A stretch of DNA of 24,329 nt from Bacteroidales bacterium (GTDB taxonomy: Bacteria; Bacteroidota; Bacteroidia; Bacteroidales; ML635J-15): assembly GCA_017997855.1 (NCBI GenBank), contig JAGOEF010000003.1, forward strand, positions 1 to 24,329. Direction: 5' to 3'. The notes under the pieces were generated by a model. That model was not told where the DNA came from and did not search any database. It was given only the letters and a program-made list of their open reading frames with translations. Of this stretch, positions 1 to 9,500 are shown one piece after another; within the stretch, counting starts at the first letter, position 1, and every line of letters begins with the position of its first letter. The translations under genes and the position numbers were made by a program.

Positions 1-692
1 TTGCTTTCGAGGTGTTCAACAATCGACTTCAGGATATACAGTCCATCGGTGTTTCCGAGTTCGCTGTCGGCAGCGCGCTCGGGATGGGGCATCATTCCAA
101 ACACATTGCGACCGGCATTACACACTCCGGCAATATTCATCAATGACCCGTTGGGATTACTTTTTTCGGAGAGTTCACCTTTTGAATCACAATAGCGCCA
201 TACAATCTGATTGTTTTCGATAAGTTCCGACAGCACTTCGTTGGGGGCATAATAACGACCTTCGCCGTGGGCAATGGGTATTTTAAGGGCTTTGCCTGCA
301 GGCACCAGTGCGGTCATTGCCGTATCGTCGTGTTCGGCACGGATATATTGATTACGGCAGATAAACTTCTGATTGCTGTTGTGCAGCAAGGCTCCCGGCA
401 GCAAACCTGTTTCGCAGAGAATCTGGAAACCATTGCAAACACCAAACACGAAACCTCCCTGGTTGGCAAACTCAATCACTTTTTCCATAACCGGCGAAAA
501 CCGCGCAAGGGCACCCGAACGCAGGTAATCGCCAAACGAGAACCCACCCGGAATGGCAATGGCATCGCAGTTTTTCAGCTGGCTGTCCTTATGCCACAAC
601 TCGGTAACTTCCTGTTTCAGCACATCGCCCAGTGCATATAGCATATCGTGGTCGCAGTTCGACCCGGGAAAAATAACAACTCCGAATTTCAT
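1..692 (-). CDS. purQ: Phosphoribosylformylglycinamidine synthase subunit PurQ (3' end cut by window edge)
   Basis: PurQ is the glutaminase subunit of FGAM synthase in de novo purine synthesis: it releases ammonia from glutamine for the PurL subunit. The 230 residues readable on the minus strand begin MKFGVVIFPGSNCDHD and form a class I glutamine amidotransferase domain. The nucleophile elbow GVCNGFQIL puts the catalytic Cys at about residue 86, and the His/Glu pair is in MPHPE at about 203 and 205. The AIPGGFSFGDYLR loop (about 46-58) is typical of PurQ. Stand-alone PurQ proteins are about 225-235 aa, so only the last residues and the stop are missing. A separate PurQ of this size normally works with PurS and a short PurL, rather than the large fused PurL; neither partner is visible here. 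The ATG at 690-692 is the only sensible start. A possible -7 box TATTTTTG at 724-717 lies in the T-tract of the upstream terminator and has no good -33 partner. Confidence 0.95.
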   Translation of the reverse strand, partial: MKFGVVIFPGSNCDHDMLYALGDVLKQEVTELWHKDSQLKNCDAIAIPGGFSFGDYLRSGALARFSPVMEKVIEFANQGGFVFGVCNGFQILCETGLLPGALLHNSNQKFICRNQYIRAEHDDTAMTALVPAGKALKIPIAHGEGRYYAPNEVLSELIENNQIVWRYCDSKGELSEKSNPNGSLMNIAGVCNAGRNVFGMMPHPERAADSELGNTDGLYILKSIVEHLES

Positions 693-717
693 TGTGTTCG
701 TGTTTTCAGTTTCATGC

Positions 718-753
718 AAAAATAAAAATAATGCCCCGCAATGAATGCAGGGC
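718..753 (-). terminator. Rho-independent terminator of the 787-1437 gene
   Basis: Thirty-odd bases past the stop of the upstream minus-strand gene, the minus-strand RNA can form a 7-bp stem between 753-747 and 739-733. It has one U-G wobble and a 7-nt loop. An A/T-rich run follows that reads ATTATTTTTATTTTT on the minus strand (732-718). Stem plus T-tract is the classic intrinsic terminator layout. It separates the secreted coiled-coil gene from purQ, which should therefore have its own promoter. Confidence 0.7.
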
Positions 754-786
754 GATTAAGAATAATTCATAAAATATCAACAACCC

Positions 787-1437
787 TTATTTCGGCTTCT
801 CGTTCTTCAAACCTTTTATTTTGGCTTCCTGATCCATAATCATTTTACCGGTGTTCTCGATGGTCGTCTGGTTGTTTTTTATTTTTTGCTGGTTTTCCTG
901 AATCTGTTGCCGGAGATCTTCGTTTTTCTTGGCGATTTTTTCGTTTTCCTTTTCCAGCTTTTTCTTGTCTTTCTCGAGGGTTGACAATACTTTCTCTTCC
1001 GATTTCAGATTGCTCTTATAGGCCGATTTCGATTGGTCTTCAACAAATTTCTCAATGAATTTCTGGGCACTTTTGAACAAAGCCGGTTGCTGGGCTGAAC
1101 TCATAAAATAACCGCCCAAATCGAAAGCAATCGTAATTTTAACCTCATCGTCGCGACCGCGTTCCACCCGGGCATATACATCCATAGGGTTATCGGATAT
1201 TGATTTGATGACCGCGTTATCGCCAAATATTTCTTCTTTTCCCGATACGTCGGCTTTGTACTTTTTCATAAGATTTTTCCATTCTTTGGCAATCAGTTCA
1301 ATATCTCCTTTGGGAATTCGTCCCACCAGAGCATTTTGCTTTCCACCGGCTATATATGCTTCAGACTCGGTAACGGTTTGGGCAAAACCTGATACAGCGA
1401 TGCAGGTTGCAAAAATTAAACATATCAGTTTAGTCAT
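787..1437 (-). CDS. Secreted or periplasmic protein with C-terminal coiled coil, unknown function
   Basis: I do not recognise a functional family. The 216-aa product starts with a clear signal peptide: MTK, a hydrophobic stretch to about residue 17, then GFAQ with likely cleavage near residue 19. A globular middle part follows (about 20-140) with mixed alpha/beta character. Residues about 143-216 are a Lys/Glu/Asn-rich coiled coil with repeated LEKENEKIAKKNEDL-type heptads. The ATG at 1437 was preferred over one nine codons upstream because it places the signal peptide at the N terminus. The gene is monocistronic: it is divergent from the GT117 gene across about 120 bp and ends in its own terminator. 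A periplasmic location is inferred from the signal peptide and the lack of any other membrane segment. Database labels that call such proteins ATPases or chromosome-partition proteins would rest on the coiled coil alone. Confidence 0.8.
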   Translation of the reverse strand: MTKLICLIFATCIAVSGFAQTVTESEAYIAGGKQNALVGRIPKGDIELIAKEWKNLMKKYKADVSGKEEIFGDNAVIKSISDNPMDVYARVERGRDDEVKITIAFDLGGYFMSSAQQPALFKSAQKFIEKFVEDQSKSAYKSNLKSEEKVLSTLEKDKKKLEKENEKIAKKNEDLRQQIQENQQKIKNNQTTIENTGKMIMDQEAKIKGLKNEKPK

Positions 1438-1556
1438 AGCGAATATTTTTTTGTAAATGTACAAATTTTTTGTTTCGATTAAAATACATCTCTTCCAAAT
1501 TCGAAATATAAGTCGTTGTTTTTTCTTTTACCTTAGCCGATGTAAACAACAGCATC

Positions 1557-4500
1557 ATGAAACGCAGCGATCGGTTCATTTCGTGGGGAATTTGCATTGC
1601 AGGGGCTTTGTTGTATCTGATTACCATGGAGCCTGCCGGAGGATATTGGGACAGCAGCGAGTGGATTGCCACCGCAGTAAAGCTTGAGGTTGGGCATCCG
1701 CCCGGAGCACCTTTTTATATTCTTCTGGCAAGGCTATTTGCTATATTTTCGTTTGGCAGCGGAACGGCGGCGGCTTTTTTGGTTAACCTGCTATCGGTGG
1801 TGGCATCAGCATTAACATTGTATTTTTTGTATCATACCATAAGGATGTTGCTGGTGCGTATTGGTGAAAAAGCCCAATTTGCCACCCCAAAGGCTGCAGA
1901 ACTTATCATAAGCGGAAGCAGCGCCATTGGTGCACTGGCATACGCTGTATCGGATACATTCTGGAATTCAGCCAACGAAGCCGAGGTGTACAGCCTTTCA
2001 TCGCTATTTACTGCCATTGTGGTATGGGCCATCCTGCGCTGGGATGCTGAACACGAAAAACCCGGTTCGTCACGCTGGTTATATCTCATCGCGCTGCTGA
2101 TTGGTCTGTCGGTAGGTACTCACCTGCTTAATATGCTGGCCATTCCGGCCATTGTATTTGTTTTTGGGTTCAGGATGTACCGTATGAACTGGAAAAATAT
2201 TGTTTTGTTAAGCCTCGCCTCGCTGGGCCTGCTGGCGTTCATGGTTTACCTGTTCATTCCGGGGATCAGCCGCATTGTGGCTTATAGCGACGTGTTGTTT
2301 GTAAACAGTTTTGGCCTTCCGCTGCGGTCCGGTATTTATACATCATTTTTATTGATATGGGGATTTCTGTTTGCCGGCTCATGGCTGGCCATGAAAAACA
2401 AGAAACCCCGACTGCAGATAGTGTTCACCATGCTGTTGTTACTGGTAGCAGGTTATTCGGGCTATGGTCTTACCGTAATACGTTCGGCTGCCGGCACACC
2501 CATTAACGAGGCGAACCCCTCGCATGCATACAGCCTGATGGCATACATCGAACGCGAGCAATACGGTGAACAACCCCTGTTCAGCGGCCAGTTTTTCAAT
2601 TCACAGCCCGACAAACGACTTCCCTATATTGAAGCAGGAGAACACCGCAAACCCGTGAACGGTCGTTACGAAACCACAGGCAAGCGAATGAAACCCAATT
2701 TTCCGAAACGCGAAATAAAACCTTTTCCACGAATGTGGAGCAGTCGCCCCGATCACATTGCTGCCTATAAAGAATGGTCGGGAACCGATGGACTGAAACT
2801 GCCCGGCTCAGCCGAAAACTTCAGGTTTCTGACCCGTTATCAGCTGGGACACATGTACCTGCGTTACTTCATGTGGAATTTTGTTGGCCGACAAAACGAT
2901 ATTCAGGGACATGGCGGACCCTTGTATGGAAACTGGATTTCGGGAATCGGTTTTATTGATAAACTCCGGTTGGGTGACCCGGGCGACTGCACTCCGGTTC
3001 TATCGGACAATAAGGCAAGAAATACCTATTATTTCCTTCCGTTGCTGCTTGGAATTGCCGGACTTGTTTATCAGTTCCGTCGCGACAAAAAAGGTTTCAC
3101 CATGGTAAGCCTGCTATTTGTGTTTACCGGCATTGCCATCGCCTTTTGGCTGAATCAGCACCCCCTCCAACTCCGGGAGCGCGACTACAGTTATGCCGGT
3201 TCCTTCTATAGTTTTGCGCTTTGGATGGGGATAGGCAGCTTTGCCCTGTTTCAGCAACTGAAACTCCGGCACCGCAACTTCCGGAATGCCATTGTCGTGA
3301 TTACCCTGTTTGGATTGGCGGTACCCGTGTTGATGGGAGTACAGAATTACGACGATCACAATAAATCGAAGCGTCGTACCAGTGTAGAAATGGCCTATAA
3401 TTATCTCACCGGTCTGGCTCCCAACGCCATTCTGTTCACCAACGGCGACAACGACACCTATCCGCTCTGGTACCTTCAGGAGGTAGAGGGCATACGCACC
3501 GATGTGAGGGTTATCAACCTGAGTTTACTCAACTATGATTACTATATTGATGCGTGTCGCAAAAAACAATACGAAAGTGATCCGGTGCCATGCCGGTTAC
3601 AACCTTCGGATTATTCCGCCGGAAATCGCGATTACATTTATGTGTACGACCATGTTTTCGGTATGGTTGATAAGATATATGAAACCAACCGCGTCGAATT
3701 CGACACTACCATGGCTGGCATTTACAGGCATTGGACAGAATTGCTCGACAACACGGAATATGCCCGACAGAAATCCGATGAGTACACAAAGCTTAAAAAA
3801 GATTTTCTGTTCATGGCCCCTCATGGGAAAAACCCACAGTTCAAGGCATTCCGGACATTTACCGAAACCATTTGCAAGCCTGAGTCTCTGGCAACCTGGG
3901 GAATTAATCCCGAAAAAGCACATGCCTTGCTTCTTGAGATAGATGCCATGCTAAAAAAGCAGCTCACCAAACCGGTACCCCTGGGAGATGCCCTGGCATT
4001 TGCATTTTCTGACAATCCCGACAATAAAGTAAAACACAATTATTCCGATGCACAGGTTAATTATTTCCCTTCAGCAAAAATGATGATGGACGTCGATCCG
4101 CAACAGTTGCTGAAAACCGGCACCCTCCGTAAAGACCAGCTGCAATGGGCAGTCAGCCGGATGGAATGGACAATACCAAAGCAAATATTAACACGTTCAG
4201 ACCTTCTGGTGCTGCAAATTATCAACGACAACCAATGGGAAAGGCCTGTGTACTTCGCTGTAACAGCAGGAACTGGGAGCTATCTGGGGCTTGAAAAATA
4301 TTTTGCCCTCGAAGGAATGGCCTTCAGGCTGATGCCGGTTGTTAACGAACTCAGCGAACAAAGCATCGGGTATGTGGATGCCTCATTGCTTTTCAACAAC
4401 CTGAAAAACAATTTCAAGTTACAATCGTATGCCGACAAAAGTGTTTACCTCGATGCCAACATGCGTACCATGGCGTCAAACTACCGTAATATTTTTGGGC

Positions 4501-4901
4501 ATTGCGCCCGTGCACTATATTTCGAGGGAAGGGTGAAAGAATCGGAAGAAATAATTGACCTGTGCCTGAAACAAATACCCAACGACCGGGTTCCCTACGA
4601 ATACTATACGGCACCACTCATTCACGGCTATTACCGCATCAACCGAAAGAAAAAAGCGCGCGAAACGGCTTCGTTGCTAGCCCGAAATACCATTGAGCAT
4701 CTGACTTACCTGCTGGCTTTCGACGACGCCTACCAGCTCAGTCTGCGCGCTGAAGAAAAGAAATGCCTTGCCACACTGCAATACCTCTATCGCATGGCGA
4801 AAGAGTACAACCACAAGGAATACCTTCCCGAAATTGAGATGCAGTATGGCAAAATGATTACTGCTTTCGAAAAATCAGGAGGTAAACTCAGTGAGAAATA
4901 A
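1557..4901 (+). CDS. GT117 (DUF2723) family integral membrane glycosyltransferase-like protein
   Basis: This 1114-aa protein has an N-terminal half rich in membrane helices (roughly residues 8-600, about ten or more segments) and a soluble C-terminal half. The first extracytoplasmic loop contains WDSSEW at 31-36 and VGHPPGAP at 45-52. These are the hallmark of the DUF2723/GT117 family, which resembles GT-C protein O-mannosyltransferases. In GT-C enzymes the acidic residues of this loop are catalytic, so D32 and E35 are candidates. A conserved-looking block, ILFTNGDNDTYPLWYLQ, lies near residues 624-640 at the start of the soluble part. The family is widespread in Bacteroidota and is thought to transfer sugars from a lipid-linked donor on the outer face of the inner membrane. 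The acceptor is not established from sequence. The gene overlaps the following deacetylase gene by 11 bp, suggesting coupled translation. The ATG at 1557 starts just before the first helix. Confidence 0.88.
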   Translation: MKRSDRFISWGICIAGALLYLITMEPAGGYWDSSEWIATAVKLEVGHPPGAPFYILLARLFAIFSFGSGTAAAFLVNLLSVVASALTLYFLYHTIRMLLVRIGEKAQFATPKAAELIISGSSAIGALAYAVSDTFWNSANEAEVYSLSSLFTAIVVWAILRWDAEHEKPGSSRWLYLIALLIGLSVGTHLLNMLAIPAIVFVFGFRMYRMNWKNIVLLSLASLGLLAFMVYLFIPGISRIVAYSDVLFVNSFGLPLRSGIYTSFLLIWGFLFAGSWLAMKNKKPRLQIVFTMLLLLVAGYSGYGLTVIRSAAGTPINEANPSHAYSLMAYIEREQYGEQPLFSGQFFNSQPDKRLPYIEAGEHRKPVNGRYETTGKRMKPNFPKREIKPFPRMWSSRPDHIAAYKEWSGTDGLKLPGSAENFRFLTRYQLGHMYLRYFMWNFVGRQNDIQGHGGPLYGNWISGIGFIDKLRLGDPGDCTPVLSDNKARNTYYFLPLLLGIAGLVYQFRRDKKGFTMVSLLFVFTGIAIAFWLNQHPLQLRERDYSYAGSFYSFALWMGIGSFALFQQLKLRHRNFRNAIVVITLFGLAVPVLMGVQNYDDHNKSKRRTSVEMAYNYLTGLAPNAILFTNGDNDTYPLWYLQEVEGIRTDVRVINLSLLNYDYYIDACRKKQYESDPVPCRLQPSDYSAGNRDYIYVYDHVFGMVDKIYETNRVEFDTTMAGIYRHWTELLDNTEYARQKSDEYTKLKKDFLFMAPHGKNPQFKAFRTFTETICKPESLATWGINPEKAHALLLEIDAMLKKQLTKPVPLGDALAFAFSDNPDNKVKHNYSDAQVNYFPSAKMMMDVDPQQLLKTGTLRKDQLQWAVSRMEWTIPKQILTRSDLLVLQIINDNQWERPVYFAVTAGTGSYLGLEKYFALEGMAFRLMPVVNELSEQSIGYVDASLLFNNLKNNFKLQSYADKSVYLDANMRTMASNYRNIFGHCARALYFEGRVKESEEIIDLCLKQIPNDRVPYEYYTAPLIHGYYRINRKKKARETASLLARNTIEHLTYLLAFDDAYQLSLRAEEKKCLATLQYLYRMAKEYNHKEYLPEIEMQYGKMITAFEKSGGKLSEK

Positions 4902-5502
4902 CATTCCGATACCCCGTTGGGCTCTGTGGCTGATGCCCTCAATTATTGTGAGAAAATCGCCTGACGAGAAGGTGTTATACCTGAGCTTCGACGACGGACC
5001 CAGGCCTGAAACCACCGGGAAAATTCTGGAAATATTGCACCGATACCAGGCAAAAGCCAGCTTCTTTTGCACGGGCACTATGGTAAATAAGCACCCCGAT
5101 TTATTAGAAAAAATCAGATGCGGAGGGCACAGTATCGGGAATCATGGCATGTACCACAAAAAACAAGGCTTATTCGGGTACAAAAAATTCATCAGCGAAA
5201 CAGATGTCGCTGCTCGTTTACTCAAAAGCCGTCTCTTCAGACCACCCTACGGGTTTATTACTCCGGGCGTATATCGTAAGCTGAGGCAGCGATACGACAT
5301 AGTGCTGTGGGATGTCATGCCCGGCGATTTTATCGACGCGCGCGATGCTGCTTCTATGATGGAAACGGTGAAACTCTCGGTGCGCAATGGCAGTATAATC
5401 GTGCTGCACGAAAAATTTCAGAACAGCCATAACACACTGGAATTACTCGAAATAATACTGAGGCACTACACTGCCCTGGGGTTTAGATTTGAGGGCTTGT
5501 AG
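4891..5502 (+). CDS. Polysaccharide deacetylase (NodB homology, CE4) family protein
   Basis: The 203-aa product is a nearly bare NodB-homology domain. Motif 1 is SFDDGP at 32-37, giving D34 as presumptive base and D35 as metal ligand. Motif 2 is HSIGNHGMYH at 80-89, giving metal ligands H85 and H89. Motif 3 is RPPYG at 117-121. DVMPGDF and a terminal LHE, in place of the usual LHD, cover motifs 4 and 5. CE4 enzymes remove N- or O-acetyl groups from sugars such as GlcNAc in peptidoglycan or exopolysaccharide. No signal peptide or obvious membrane anchor is present, though the N terminus (WALWLMPSIIV) is hydrophobic. The start lies inside the last codons of the GT117 gene, so the two genes form a translationally linked pair that probably acts on the same glycan. 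The 3' end overlaps the convergent lspA by 20 bp. Confidence 0.9.
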   Translation: MRNNIPIPRWALWLMPSIIVRKSPDEKVLYLSFDDGPRPETTGKILEILHRYQAKASFFCTGTMVNKHPDLLEKIRCGGHSIGNHGMYHKKQGLFGYKKFISETDVAARLLKSRLFRPPYGFITPGVYRKLRQRYDIVLWDVMPGDFIDARDAASMMETVKLSVRNGSIIVLHEKFQNSHNTLELLEIILRHYTALGFRFEGL

Positions 5503-6136
5503 GCTGCTCGTTGGAGGATTCTTCGGTTGTTTCGGCAATAACAGGTTTTTTAAGAGACTCACGGAATACTTTGCGATAAAAAACAATCATTATGGCAACA
5601 GCAACCGTAATCGACGAGTCGGCTACATTGAATACCGGTTTAAAGAACAATGTTTTACCTGCACTATCGCGGATTACCGGGCAATAAAACATATCAACCA
5701 CATAGCCATACAAAAACTTACCGTATCCTCCCCCTTCGGGAAACATGCTTGCCGTTTGAAACAAGCTATCGCTGAAAATCAGTCCGTAAAAAGCACTGTC
5801 GATAAGGTTTCCGGCAGCACCGGCTATAATAAGTGAGATACAAACCACAAAAAGTAAATTGGCACCCGCCTTAATCATGCGGTGCAGGTAAATCGACATA
5901 GCAATACAGGCCAGAAACCTGAAAATAGTAAGGGCAGGTTTGCCCCAGCTACCGCCTAGTTCCATCCCGAAAGCCATACCCGGGTTTTCGGTGAAATGAA
6001 GCATTGCAGAATTACCAATCAAATGAATTTCTTCGCCGAGGTGCATGTTGGTTTTTACCCATATTTTCAGGCTTTGATCGAGTAGCAATACCAGAAATAC
6101 CACCAGAATGGCTACAATAGTTGCTTTTTTCTTCAC
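5483..6136 (-). CDS. lspA: Lipoprotein signal peptidase (signal peptidase II)
   Basis: LspA is the inner-membrane aspartyl protease that removes the signal peptide from prolipoproteins after lipid attachment. The 217-aa protein has four predicted membrane helices and all family motifs: LLDQSLKIWV (18-27), ENPGMAFG (50-57), GNLID (109-113), VVDMF with catalytic D148, and FNVADSSI with catalytic D173. It is longer than the enterobacterial enzyme (about 165 aa) for two reasons. About 25 extra residues, including GGGYGKFLYG, lie between GNLID and VVDMF, and there is a hydrophilic Glu/Ser/Pro-rich C-terminal tail. Such an insert is usual in Bacteroidota LspA. It is the last gene of the ileS-traR-lspA cluster, 48 bp behind the TraR-like gene, and it converges with the deacetylase gene. 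Confidence 0.96.
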   Translation of the reverse strand: MKKKATIVAILVVFLVLLLDQSLKIWVKTNMHLGEEIHLIGNSAMLHFTENPGMAFGMELGGSWGKPALTIFRFLACIAMSIYLHRMIKAGANLLFVVCISLIIAGAAGNLIDSAFYGLIFSDSLFQTASMFPEGGGYGKFLYGYVVDMFYCPVIRDSAGKTLFFKPVFNVADSSITVAVAIMIVFYRKVFRESLKKPVIAETTEESSNEQPTSPQI

Positions 6137-6184
6137 TGATTCAGAATTTGTGACAAAGAAACGAAAAGTTTATGTACTGCCAGC

Positions 6185-6565
6185 CTATTTCTGATTGTTT
6201 TTGGCATCAATACACAATGTAGCATGGGGCACTGCACGCAGTCTTTCTTTCGAAATCAGTTTGCCTGTTTCGCGACATATTCCGTAAGTTCCATTTTCGA
6301 TACGAACCAGGGCGGCCTGCAGGTGCTGTATGAACTTGAGCTGACGCTGCGCCAGACGACCGGCTTCCTCCTTGCTCAACACGGCAGCACCTTCTTCGAG
6401 TACCTTAAAAGTCGGGGACGTATCGGCGGTGTCGTTGGTATCGCCATGATTCAACGCATTCTTATACAGGTCGTAATCTTTTCTGGCCTTTTCGAGTTTT
6501 TCGAGAATTATCGCCTTGAATTCATCCAACTCTGCTTTGCTGTATCTCTTCTTTTCTTCAGTCAT
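6185..6565 (-). CDS. TraR/DksA family protein with incomplete zinc-finger cysteines
   Basis: The 126-aa product has a charged helical N-terminal coiled-coil part followed by the TraR/DksA C-terminal signature: RIENGTYGICRETGKLI, then KERLRAVPHATLCIDA. Members of this family bind in the RNA polymerase secondary channel and adjust transcription of growth-related genes; that role is inferred from homology. Against DksA's four cysteines only the first (C97) and third (C118) align with Cys. The second is Thr (T100) and the fourth is Ala, so a classical C4 zinc site is not formed. This degenerate form is common in Bacteroidota. The ATG at 6565 was chosen over the one at 6619 because the latter lies inside the end of ileS and gives an atypical N terminus. 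It lies 22 bp behind ileS and 48 bp ahead of lspA, so the three genes are probably co-transcribed. Confidence 0.92.
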   Translation of the reverse strand: MTEEKKRYSKAELDEFKAIILEKLEKARKDYDLYKNALNHGDTNDTADTSPTFKVLEEGAAVLSKEEAGRLAQRQLKFIQHLQAALVRIENGTYGICRETGKLISKERLRAVPHATLCIDAKNNQK

Positions 6566-6587
6566 GATCGAATAGTTTTCGTTAATA

Positions 6588-9500
6588 TCAAATACGTTCC
6601 ACCCAAATAAGCGTTTCAAAATTATCTACTTCTACGAGCTTCGCCGAATTATGTTCCATTTTTTCAATAATATTTATTGAAGAACCCAATGTTTGTGAAC
6701 AGATGTAGTTGCCGTAAACATCGATTGTTTCGCTTAACTCAGGATGTTTTTCGATGTAAATATTGATTTTGTCGGTTACGTCGAAACCACTTTCTTTACG
6801 GAGGTTCTGAATGCGGTTGACCAGCTCGCGCGCCAGTCCTTCGAGTTTCAGGGCTTCGGTAACATGAATGTCGAGGGCTACGGTGAGCCTGCCTTCGTTG
6901 GCCACCAACCATCCGGGAATGTCTTCCGACATAATTTCGACATCGGCAATATCGAGAAGTAATTCACTTCCATCGATGTGTATCGTTTTGCTGCCGTTGC
7001 GCTCTATTTCGGCAATATCTTGCTGAGAAAACGATTGAATGCAATCGCCAATGGGTTTGAGCAGCTTGCCGTATTTCGGACCCAGGGTTTTGAAGTTGGG
7101 TTTTATTTTCTTGACCAGTAAGCCTGAAGCATCGGTAAGGTACTGAATCTGCTTGATGTTGGTTTCTGTAAGAATGATGCTTTCGACCTGCCTGAGCTGC
7201 TGCCCGAAATCGTCGCTGAGCACGGGCACCATAATTTGCTGCAAGGGCTGACGCACCTTGATATTGACTTTACGGCGCAGGCTGAGGATCATCGACGAAA
7301 TGTCCTGTGCCAGCTGCATGCGTTCTTCGAGTTTTTTGTCGATGCATGCTTCGTCGGCTTCGGGGAAACGGCTCAGATGCACAGAAGTGTATTCCTCAAG
7401 GCCGGTGGTGGCATTCAGGTCGCGGTATATGCGGTCGGTTATAAACGGGGCAATTGGCGAAGCCAGCTTCGACACTGTAACAAGGCATTGATAGAGGGTC
7501 TGATACGCCGAAATTTTGTCGGTATCGTATTCGCCGCCCCAGTAGCGCTTGCGGCCCAGACGAACATACCAGTTGCTGAGGTGGTCGGTAACAAAAGTCT
7601 GTATTGCCCTGCCAGCCCGTGTGGGTTCATAGTTTTCGTAGTGGTCTTTTACTTCGATAATCAGCGAATTGAGCAAGGAAATAATCCAGCGATCCAACTC
7701 GGGACGCGCGGCAAACGGTATCAGCGGCTCGCCGGCCCGGTAGTTATCCACATTGGCATAGAGTGCAAAGAAACTGTAGGTGTTGTAGAGCGTACCGAAA
7801 AACTTGCGTTTCACTTCCTCGATGCCGGTGTACACTGTTTTTCCGGTTTCTTTATCGGTTTCTACCTCAAATTTCAGGTTATCCCAGGGTTGGGCATTGG
7901 TAATCATATACCAGCGCAGGGCATCGGCGCCGTGGAGTTCCATCACCTCGAAGGGATCGACCGTGTTGTTGAGGCGTTTCGACATTTTGTTACCGAATTT
8001 ATCGAGCACCAATCCGTTCGAAATAATGTTTCGGTACGAAACATTGTCGCTGATCATGGTGGCAATGGCATGCAGTGTGAAGAACCAACCACGGGTCTGA
8101 TCAACACCTTCGGCAATAAAGTCGGCAGGGAACAGCTTGTCGAAGTTTTCGTTGTTCTCGAAGGGATAGTGCCATTGTGCGTAAGGCATAGCACCGCTGT
8201 CGAACCACACATCAATGAGGTCGGGTTCACGGTACATGGGTTTCCCGGACTCCGAAACGAGAACAATGCGATCGACATAAGGCCGGTGCAAATCTATTTT
8301 TCGATAGTTTTCGGCACTGTTGTCGCCCGGTACAAAATCCGCATAGGGGTTTTCTGACATAAAACCGGCGGCGATTGCTTTTTCGATTCCCAGCATAAGT
8401 TCTTCGGCAGAGCCGATACATAAGCGTTCGCTGCCATCGGCGGTGCTCCAGATGGGCAACGGGGTTCCCCAATAGCGTGAGCGGCTGAGGTTCCAGTCGA
8501 CCAGGTTCTCGAGCCATTTGCCAAAACGACCCTCGCCGGTGGATGCCGGTTTCCAGTTGATGGTTTTGTTGAGTTCAATCAACCGGTCTTTAAAGGCGGT
8601 TGTCCTGATAAACCACGAGTCGAGCGGGTAGTAGAGAATGGGTTTATCGGTTCGCCAGCAATGCGGATAGTTGTGGGTGTGTTTTTCGACACGGAATGCC
8701 TTGCCTTCGGATTTCAGCATCACGGCAATATCAACATCTACCGGAGCAGTATCTGCTGTGGCGGAGTTGTCGTATTCGTTTTTTACAAAGCGGCCTTCGT
8801 AAGCGGCGTAGGTTTGTGTATTGACAAAAGCCGAAAGGTATTGCGGATCAATGTCGGCCATACGGTAGAAACGTCCCTGTTTATCGACGAGGGCCTGATG
8901 ATTGCCGTCGGTATCGGTAATGAGCAGGGGCACGATGCCTGCTGCGCGGGCTACCCTGAGGTCGTCGGCACCAAAGGTGGGCGCAATGTGCACAATGCCG
9001 GTACCATCGTCGGTGGTGACATAATCGCCTGCAATTACGCGGAAAGCATCGCCGTCGGGGCGAACCCAGTTGATGAGTTGTTGGTAGTGCATGCCAACGA
9101 GCCGAGACCCGCTGAACTGACCCAGTATTTTGTAAGGGATAATTTTATCGCCGGGTTTATAGGTATCGAAGGCGAGTCCTTCGGCTTCGGGTTTGAAGTA
9201 TGCCGCCAGTCTGTCGCTGCAAAGCACCACGTTTACCTCGCTGCCGAGGTATGGGTTGAAGGTTTTTACGAGTACATAGTTGATGTGGTTACCCACGGCC
9301 AGTGCGGTATTCGACGGAAGTGTCCAGGGTGTGGTAGTCCATGCCATGATTGAAACATCGGCTCCGGCCAGGTCGAAAAGGAATTGTGAAGCCTTGTTGC
9401 GGATGAGCGAAAACATGCTGACGCAGGTGGTGTCTTTCACATCTTTGTAGCAACCCGGCTGGTTGAGTTCGTGGGTGCTGAGACCGGTGCCGGCAGCCGG

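Noticed and set aside
1438..1556. Divergent promoters between the coiled-coil gene and the GT117 gene
   Set aside because: Only partial -7 matches (for example TACCTTAG at 1529-1536) without correctly spaced -33 boxes were found, so no promoter is called although one must exist.
7236..8357. 373-codon plus-strand ORF antisense to ileS
   Set aside because: It lies wholly inside the well-supported ileS gene. Its product has no recognisable motif, and long antisense frames are expected from the codon usage.
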